Source: Oreohelix idahoensis
Lineage: Eukaryota > Mollusca > Gastropoda > Stylommatophora > Oreohelicidae
Assembly: GCA_024509875.1 (NCBI GenBank)
Contig: JAMPIV010018782.1
Span: 92,852-156,851 of the forward strand
Length of the DNA stretch: 64,000 bases
Reading direction: 5' to 3'
The notes below the pieces were generated by a model. That model had not been told where the DNA came from. It worked only from the letters and a program-made list of their open reading frames with translations, and ran no database searches. Made by a program: the position numbers and the translations under genes. Positions within the stretch are counted from its first letter, which is position 1. Each line of letters opens with the position of its first letter. This document shows, piece after piece, positions 56,757 through 64,000 of this stretch.

Positions 56757-58659
56757 TCATTCCATTCATGAAATATTTCTTTAAATACCTTTCCCAACTT
56801 ACAGATACAATTAGCCATCTTTCTTAATATTTTTAAATATTTCCGAAGGCGGCTTTGCCTCTAGAAGTACACATGAGCCTGTAAGTTTCATCAGAATACA
56901 CAGTCCATTCCTACACATCGCATCGCACAGTGGATTAATTAATATAATTACACACAATTATATACAAATCGTGACTGACCGAAGTATGTTAGGCGATTCT
57001 ATTTATAGTTGACCCCCTACGTACGAGAGAAAAACTGCTTTCTTTATTATCTTCGTTATTCTGACGGAACTCCTAAAGAATGTAATTAAAATCAGAAAAT
57101 GTGGGTACTGTTTGGCCTTTCGTTTATTGTAGGAAAACTGCTTTCTTTATTATCTTCGTTATTCCTGATGCGATTTTAGTAAAGTAAAGTTTCCCTTATA
57201 CTTAGAATTAGGCGTAACCTATCTATATATTAATTTCTTTGGTTACTATTTTTGCATTTTCTGTTATGCAAAGTTTAAACAGCTAAACGTAGACCAATCC
57301 GAAACTTCAAAATGCATTTAACCTAATATTTCTCCCGTCCTATAATAGTTATTAATAAAAGTATTACTACTTACGGGTAGAGTAACATCCCTAATGTTAG
57401 CTTGGTACCTTCTGCCAAGTGGTGCTTCTTCCAGAATGCTGTATTAAAATTCCTAATTTAATCAGGTTACACAGATCGGGCTTGGCCATTTTATTTCCAA
57501 GCTGTAGTAAACAGAGAAACAAAACAAGCGTTTCCATTGGTTGGTTTATCATATCTTTTTATAATGTATGGCGTGCCGTTAAGGCCAGAGTATTTAGATT
57601 TCGTGATGTGAACCAGACGTCATTTCACGACAGAGAGTTCTTGAGGTTCACTCTTTAGTGAGAAAAATACTTCCAGTATTGGGAAAAACATCTGGTTGCT
57701 AGAACTTTGTTCATAGGCTGATGACGGTTCTTCTATCGGCCAACTTGTGGCTGTGCTGGTAAAAATATATATCTCTGGGTTTTATAAGTCCAGTTATAAA
57801 AAAAACAAATTTATTGCCATCCAATACTCTCTGGCGTGTGCCCGTTCACAAATGAAATTGGTGACGCACAGCCAAGAAAAGGAGAAAATAACAAATCCAA
57901 TAAAAGGAAGAAGAAAACAAAGACCGCTGGCCGCCCTTGTGATCAGGTCTGCGAAGAATACAAGAAACATTTATATAAAAATTTTGCTAATCCTATATCT
58001 ACACACACAGACGGGGATAAGACTATCTCTTTTCACTCCGTCACTCCTGATTAAATTTAAAAGGCTCACGATGTTTTCTTACTCCTATCCGTCAACAAAT
58101 TCAGCTGGCAGCTGAGTTCAGACGGGTCTGAGTTATGTTAACTCGCCCGCCCCTGCTCGCCGGCGTCAGCGTACAATGAAAATTATTATTTAATCTGTCT
58201 ACACGTGCTGCCTAAACAATGATCTCCTGCCATTAAATAGCTATTAATTGTCGGCATCGGTTGGCTTTGCTGTATATGATTAAAACAATAGACACTATAA
58301 CAAATATGCACAAATGAAATATAACGTTGTATCTATCCTTCACTATCAGTTTGCTGTCTATACGGGTGGCGTGATTTAACGTTTTAATAGAATATCTGGT
58401 ATGAAATCGCTACGCGTTACTTTATTTCCCTCGTTTTACTAGCGAGAAAAAAAATCTAAGTGAAGAACATATGTTAAAAGCTATCAACTCTTAAAACATT
58501 AGCACTATTATAATTTTTACCAGAAAATTCAGAAATGAAAATTTCCACGAACACTATAAAACCATATTCCAACAATAAAGACTGATTCTAGGACTGCGCT
58601 AAACCATTCAAAATTCTGACTGACAACTGACGATGGTGTTAAGAAAACAACAGTATATA
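56757..58659. other. Right flank, no supported gene
   Basis: Single-copy-looking AT-rich DNA. Frames at 57,419-57,658, 57,747-58,115 and 57,836-58,054 overlap each other and have no recognisable motif. Confidence 0.5.
57029..57164. repeat. Short direct repeat
   Basis: gaaaactgctttctttatta with the following ttattatcttcgttattc occurs at 57,029-57,061 and again at 57,133-57,164, about 100 bp apart. Confidence 0.85.
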
Positions 58660-58985
58660 TATCATTAGGATTCTCTGATCTCTGAATGCGTTAATTTCGC
58701 GTTCCGGTGTTACCCAGAATTCAGAAGCTAAGCGTGTCAAGATAAAGGCTTTACGTTCGGTCTTCGTCGAGGTTTTCGATCGTCATCAAAAGACTTACTG
58801 TTCCCTAACGGGTTTCTCTGTAAGAATTCTCGCTTCTGAAGATCAAAGAACCCAGGGGTTTCTAACTCCCTGAGTACTAAATTTAAAAGGGTCTGTGTTT
58901 TAGTCTTTCCCACGTGCCAGCCTGTCTGAGAAACTATTATGATTGACAGACGCTCGCGTGTGATAAGCCATGTGCGTCTATTCTG
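58660..58985 (+). repeat. Diverged copy of palindrome-centre sequence
   Basis: Colinear with about 27,275-27,590. Shared blocks in order are attcagaagc, aagataaaggc, ttacgtt, gatcg.catcaaa, ctaacgg, aagatcaaag, cacgtgc and gctcgcgtg, separated by many substitutions and small indels. This shows that the sequence at the fold point belongs to a repeat family or older duplication. Confidence 0.65.
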
Positions 58986-61179
58986 TACGTGTTACTGATG
59001 TATATGTGCTAAGTCTACAACAGAGTTGCATGTTCGTGGGCTCTCACTTGTTAGGTGACTAGAGTCTTGCACCTATTATTCTAGATCTTCGTTCTGACGC
59101 TCTCATCTGAATTTTCGTATGTGCACTCTGACAGGATTTAGTCTTTTCTGATTCCAGACTGGCAGCTTGTTTCTGGGATTTTCAATGTCGTCAAGCTGTG
59201 CTCAATTAATCATTGATTAGCAAGTCTTGTTGGAGCTTTGTCTCTAACCATAAGTTCAATCCACTTGCTATTTGCGCCAAAAAGTTACCCAACGTTTGTA
59301 CAGGACGAATGTGTGTTACCCCGCATTTCAGTTTGTGTGGTTGTATTTATGTTTTTCAATTTTGAATTTCTTTATGATAATCTCTATATGTCTTATAGGA
59401 CTATACTTAATAAGGACGAAGCTGAACTTAAGGATTATGATGGATAATAACTCATGTCGTTGCCTATTTTGACAGATTTTTCTGTCGTAAACTGCTCGAG
59501 TATCTTTCGAGACTCTATAGTATGATTCCGTCTGGAATCTCCATGCTTACGTTTATCCCAGATTGAGATGTGTGAAGTCGCCTTCTTGGGCCTGTTGTGT
59601 GTGTATTTTCCATGCCTCTTAAAAGTAAAGGATTTTTTACTGTTTTCATATTTTCAGAGACAAATAATTTTGTAAAACATTATTCTCCTATTATTCGTTC
59701 TCTCTTACAGCTTTTTCATCTCTTGAAGCCTTGTGGTTTCTCTATTGATTATATTTCATCCGTCTTTCAAGTAATTAAATATAATTCTTTAATTATTACC
59801 ACTTGTTCATTAACATTTATTAGTTATGAAAGTCATGTTTTTGTTTAGATATTTAGTATTTTACTAAAGAGACCAACTTAGTAATTGGTACACATTAGAT
59901 TTTTTTTGACATTCTCGACAGTCTAAAAACTGAATCAAATAAAAGCCATCACACAATAAAAATACTGTAGAGATACAGGATAGTTATACAATGTATGTAA
60001 GGATACTGCACACAACATTATCGACTTATTTAAATGGTTATCGCATATGAAAGGAAACCACGTATGATGTGCTGAAGTTGTTAGGTGATTGCAAATGACG
60101 TATATTTTGAATTTGAAAATATCAGTACGTACACTTAGCTTGTCTCTCATTATCAAATACTGATATTCTGTGATATTTTAAATTGTAGTTGTATTTAACT
60201 GGGGTGAGCCACAGATATAGTGAGCCCCACGCCAACGTTAAACTTGCCAAAATCATAAACGCGTCTTAATTTTAATTGTCTGCAGAACAACATGTAGTAT
60301 CGATTATTTGTAAGTTTATCGATGGTAAGAATATTAAATTTATTTTAACTTTTCATCTTCTGGGTGCAAGAAAAAAAAAGATCAGATTGCTTTAAACAAA
60401 ATTTATCTTAGGTAAATAATTACTACAGTTATAACACAGGTTTTCTTCTTTATAATATTTTAGATCGGTTACCTGCAAACACGTAGACCTAACTGCGGCA
60501 AGGGTTAGAGCCCCCTGCCCTTTTAATCATTATCTACTTTCCACTTCATTTATCTCCTTATCGCTTTCTGTTTCATTGGTATCGGCGTTGAAGTTGTAGT
60601 GAACCATTTCTGGCCTTCGCTGAGAGTGAATGTAATGCAGACATCATGCAGGTAAAAATGGGGGGCAGTCATTGTACTTTCTTGTGACGCAGACATTTTT
60701 GAACTGACTGGGTTTCACTGTATGTAACGACCGCACCGATTTCTGACTCTCACTTTGGCAGGTTATTTCTTCAAAACTTCGCTAACGAGTTCCGTGACTT
60801 ATGCTTTTGAAAAGAGTGTATTTTCAACATCCACTAGTATGTTTGATGTTGCGTCACGAGAATTACTGGATGGTAAATAAGGATGACCAAAGACACTGTT
60901 CGGCAGATATATGAAAAAAAATGATGATTTAAAGGGTGGACGAAATCGTGACTGTTCGCCTACCAATCGAGACTCGCTGTCTTGTCGGGAAAAACAATGA
61001 TACGGCCCTGGGAAGTATCCAGTGGAAGAAATGAGATGGAAGAAATTAAGGGAACCTTTGCCACACGGTTGAAGCAGGAAGGCTTTCTAAATAATATTAA
61101 TAGTCGTAATAATATATAATAAGTATTATTATTATTATTTTTGGGCACATTGCAGCGAGAGGAAAGATATAATGATAGT
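58986..61179. other. Unassigned region
   Basis: AT-rich DNA. ORFs of 66-98 residues (for example 59,238-59,472, 59,597-59,848, 60,960-61,256) have no motif. A short ATT-rich run lies near 61,117-61,140. Confidence 0.5.
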
Positions 61180-61370
61180 GATATTATCCTGGAAAATAAT
61201 GTATCAGATGATACCAGGATAGTGCGATAAGAGATGTTCTTACAAGAAATTATCATTCACTAATAACAGAGTAATGGGTTGTATCGACATCAAAGGTATT
61301 GAGTCAGCTGTATAGGTTCCTAGATGAGATGGTAATTTGCTATCTAGATTTCCTATGGGCTCCTCTCAGA
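61180..61370 (+). repeat. Hairpin repeat copy C
   Basis: ttatcctgg ... tgtatcagatga ... ccaggatag stem, then gcgataagag, gttctta, gagtaatggg, gtgtat-like and atggtaa blocks as in copies A and B. Confidence 0.6.
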
Positions 61371-61410
61371 CTTTACTTAGACAATGGACTCCTATGTAGG
61401 GGTAATTAAA

Positions 61411-61747
61411 TATTTTGTACAAACATAAAGGTATGTTTTCAGGCACTCGTAAGAAATAAGAAGTAGAACACTTGGACAACAGAAAAACAACAGACGTGAG
61501 TGGCTTACCCAGGGTTCGAACCCCGTACCTTCCGTACGAAAACACGCCTAGGGATGCCTAGCTGGCTGGAGGATTGTGTGATTGCTTGTATAGCTAGGCG
61601 TGTGTTGTCGTACGGAGGTCCGGGGTTCAAATCTGGGTAAGCCACTCATGTCTGTTGTTTTTCTGTTGTCTGGTGTTCTACTTCTTTATTTCTTTACGAA
61701 GTGCATATGAATACATAACATTTATGTTTGTTAATATTTATTTACGT
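61411..61747. mobile_element. Head-to-head tRNA-SINE fold-back, independent copy
   Basis: Two inverted units with tRNA-like heads. The minus unit has gggttcgaaccc near 61,512, and the plus unit has ggggttcaaat near 61,622, with gtggcttaccc and its complement beside them. The units are 70-80 percent similar to each other by eye and to the 10.4-11.1 kb copy. The spacer is much shorter (about 40 bp). The tail continues gtttacaggctgggtttcag. Confidence 0.75.
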
Positions 61748-64000
61748 TTACAGGCTGGGTTTCAGCATTCCTTTATGTTATAGGGGTATTAACTTACCAA
61801 ACAGATACTTCCTTTGTTTTAGAATGTTGGTAAATAATTCTACTGAAGACGGGGTAGCAATTTTTACCCGTTCTTTAGTCTTGAATATACAACTTGAATC
61901 TGTTCGTCTTTGTTAATTTTCAAGGACAATTCAATTCGATTGCAAAAATAAATGTGTGGAGTCATACTGGGCGTACAAGTTTAATTTTTTAGGCGTACTA
62001 AGATGGCTTTTCTTCTGGTGTGTGGAGTCTTTGTTAACGGTATTTCGACGAATTAAATTTCAATTGATTGCAAAATAATTATGCCGGTCATTAAATTATT
62101 ATTTTCAAAATACACCTCACGAGTAGAAGGGAGCGCACCTAAGCTATGCTCACAGTGAAATGGACATTTTCACCTCAATATTTCTTTACATGAGGTGCAT
62201 AGGTTCATCCTTCGATGTTTTCTTGCTGGAATCCTAGATGGAATCTGTCTTCATTTTTTATGTGGCGATTTCTTTACAATGTTTTAGATGACCATATAGA
62301 AAGTGGTTACTTTATGGACTAATATGACGCTTGTCATAAATGTACAGTTGGATACCACACAGTGTTTTCACTCATACACGTTCCGTAAAAAACATTCGGA
62401 AAATGCCAAAAGGTGGGTTTTTTGGTTATTTGAAAGTTGAAGTACCCCAACACTTGAGTACTTATCCTGAATACAAGTCCTTCCTAGGCCTCGTACCGCA
62501 TGTATGATTAAATAGAACCCCCACCAATGAGGGTCCTCCATGCTTGTCAAGACTGGCACAGTTGGTACTTGTGCCAAAGCTCTGTCATTTTATGAATATC
62601 TACTTTCGGGTAACATCTGGTCATTATACAATTCCGTAGACTACTAAGGACAGGTTATATCCATTGGAAACAATATATTGAAACCTACGTAGTATCGCTC
62701 ATTGAATCTCCTTTAGCACACGCATCGAGGGTATAATGAGACAGTTCAGGAGCAAGCTTGTGGTTAATCACAAGAGACATAGCAACCTTTACTACGACTT
62801 GATAACACCAATTCGTTCCAGTTCTAGCACAATAGTGTCAGTGTAATTCACTTGTTGCGATCAAGCTATTTGTTTTGGCCATGATTTGGTTCTTACAAAT
62901 CACATATATTGCCATGTATTTGGTAATAACAAATTGTAGTCAGTTATATATCGAATAATCACAGAAAATCAATCTGTATATAGTCATTCCTATAATGTCC
63001 AGTTTGGATAGTCACTTTACCGCAACAACCCCACCTAAGACCCTTCGACATAGCTTTCACGACAGCAAACTACGTCGAAATAGGGAGCTCACTATGATAC
63101 GTATCTACTGATTTTACATTTCATTACACACATATGAGTCTCATCAACTTCGGAGTTTTCTGCCAGATCATCATACCTCACACGCACATTCTTAGAGAAC
63201 TTACCTATATTACATTTATATACACACATATGACCCAATATATTTAATATATACTTATTTATTTAACATTCTCGCTTACCCTCATTCACAGACATGCTTT
63301 CAGTGGTTACACTGTATCGCTCACACTTCTGCAGATGGCAATGCCGGAAGGTGGAATATATTGCGGTGCTCTGTGTCTTTAGTTTGGAAATTAGCGGCTG
63401 AGTATGTCTGTGTCATTTTTTTCTTTTTCGTTCTCTCCACTTATTTAATGACATTCGGAATGTACGAAGATGACAAACTAGCCCAAAGTACGTTTGCATC
63501 ATACTGAATAGTGTAGGCAAGCATGGTGTGTTAGATAGTAAATCTAATAGTTTGCAATCTTATTTCTGCACCGATTTCCTTCCTATCAGTTATTTTACTC
63601 ATATGAATGAGCTCTATCACTTAAGCTTATCAACTTTATACTATAGTTTATCCAACTATTCACTGGAGCAGCCGAGAAAAAAGGGAAAAACACAAACATG
63701 GTTTATGCTCCACTGCCTTTTCTATTCATAATAACTTAGGGCTCTACAACACATTCAGGGAATCTTTGCTATCTGCCAAAAGCTATGATCCCTATTATCG
63801 ATATTGGGTCCTTCTTTATCAGATACTCCATGATTATTGGACACTCGCATTCCGAAATATCATCAACATCTACACTTGTGTTGTTAGACTAGCCTAGAGT
63901 ATTTCTGACAATACCTGTACGAAGCTGGCCGTTTCAGGTGGTCCGTTATATCACGGGGTTTGTGCGGAGATAAAATTTTGAATGATGCCGAGATATGATT
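61748..64000. other. Right end of window, no supported gene
   Basis: No repeat or coding motif recognised. Frames such as 62,368-62,577 and 63,528-63,731 are short and featureless. Confidence 0.5.

Noticed and set aside
57747..58115. 122-residue ORF in the unmirrored flank
   Set aside because: Overlaps another open frame, low-complexity Lys-rich composition, no motif.

Overview
This window is eukaryotic. It holds no operons, no ribosome-binding-site/gene packing and no recognisable complete host gene. It is AT-rich, dense in interspersed repeats, and contains two LTR-retrotransposon families, a LINE fragment, tRNA-derived SINEs and several minisatellites. A marine invertebrate such as a mollusc is my best guess for the source. 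That guess is inference from repeat content only.

The dominant structure is one giant inverted repeat. Bases 1 to about 27,247 are mirrored, with a single-base spacer near 27,248, by 27,249 to about 54,053. Every left-arm feature reappears on the opposite strand at roughly 54,050 to 54,750 minus its coordinate. The left arm runs off the window start, so its true length is unknown. The arms are nearly identical over long stretches; the 632-residue pol ORF has the same translation in both. They also differ by several discrete 22-390 bp indels, and the right arm has a noisy, indel-rich block at about 29,390-31,600. A genuine large palindrome, two alleles joined head-to-head, and a fold-back assembly error are all possible.

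From the outer end towards the centre, each arm carries six things. (1) A non-autonomous LTR retrotransposon with about 2.04 kb LTRs that encodes only gag-like and aspartic-protease sequence (left 1-5,376; right 48,677-56,751, with TSD gtgtc; the right 3' LTR is itself interrupted by a 1.57 kb solo-LTR-like insertion). (2) Unassigned DNA with short interspersed repeats. (3) A 20-bp minisatellite in two blocks, the smaller one split by a tRNA-derived SINE with an 11-bp TSD. (4) A fold-back built of two head-to-head tRNA-like SINE units. (5) A degenerate Ty3/gypsy-type element with gag, then integrase, then RT-RNase H, the Gmr1-type order (left 13,543-22,265; right 32,351-40,865; TSD agcac). (6) A 26-bp tandem repeat, a LINE 3' fragment with an inverted duplication, and unassigned sequence up to the fold centre.

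The unmirrored right end (56,757-64,000) holds a diverged copy of the palindrome-centre sequence, a third copy of a hairpin repeat and another head-to-head SINE fold-back. No host gene could be supported anywhere. Nearly all recognisable coding sequence belongs to mobile elements.
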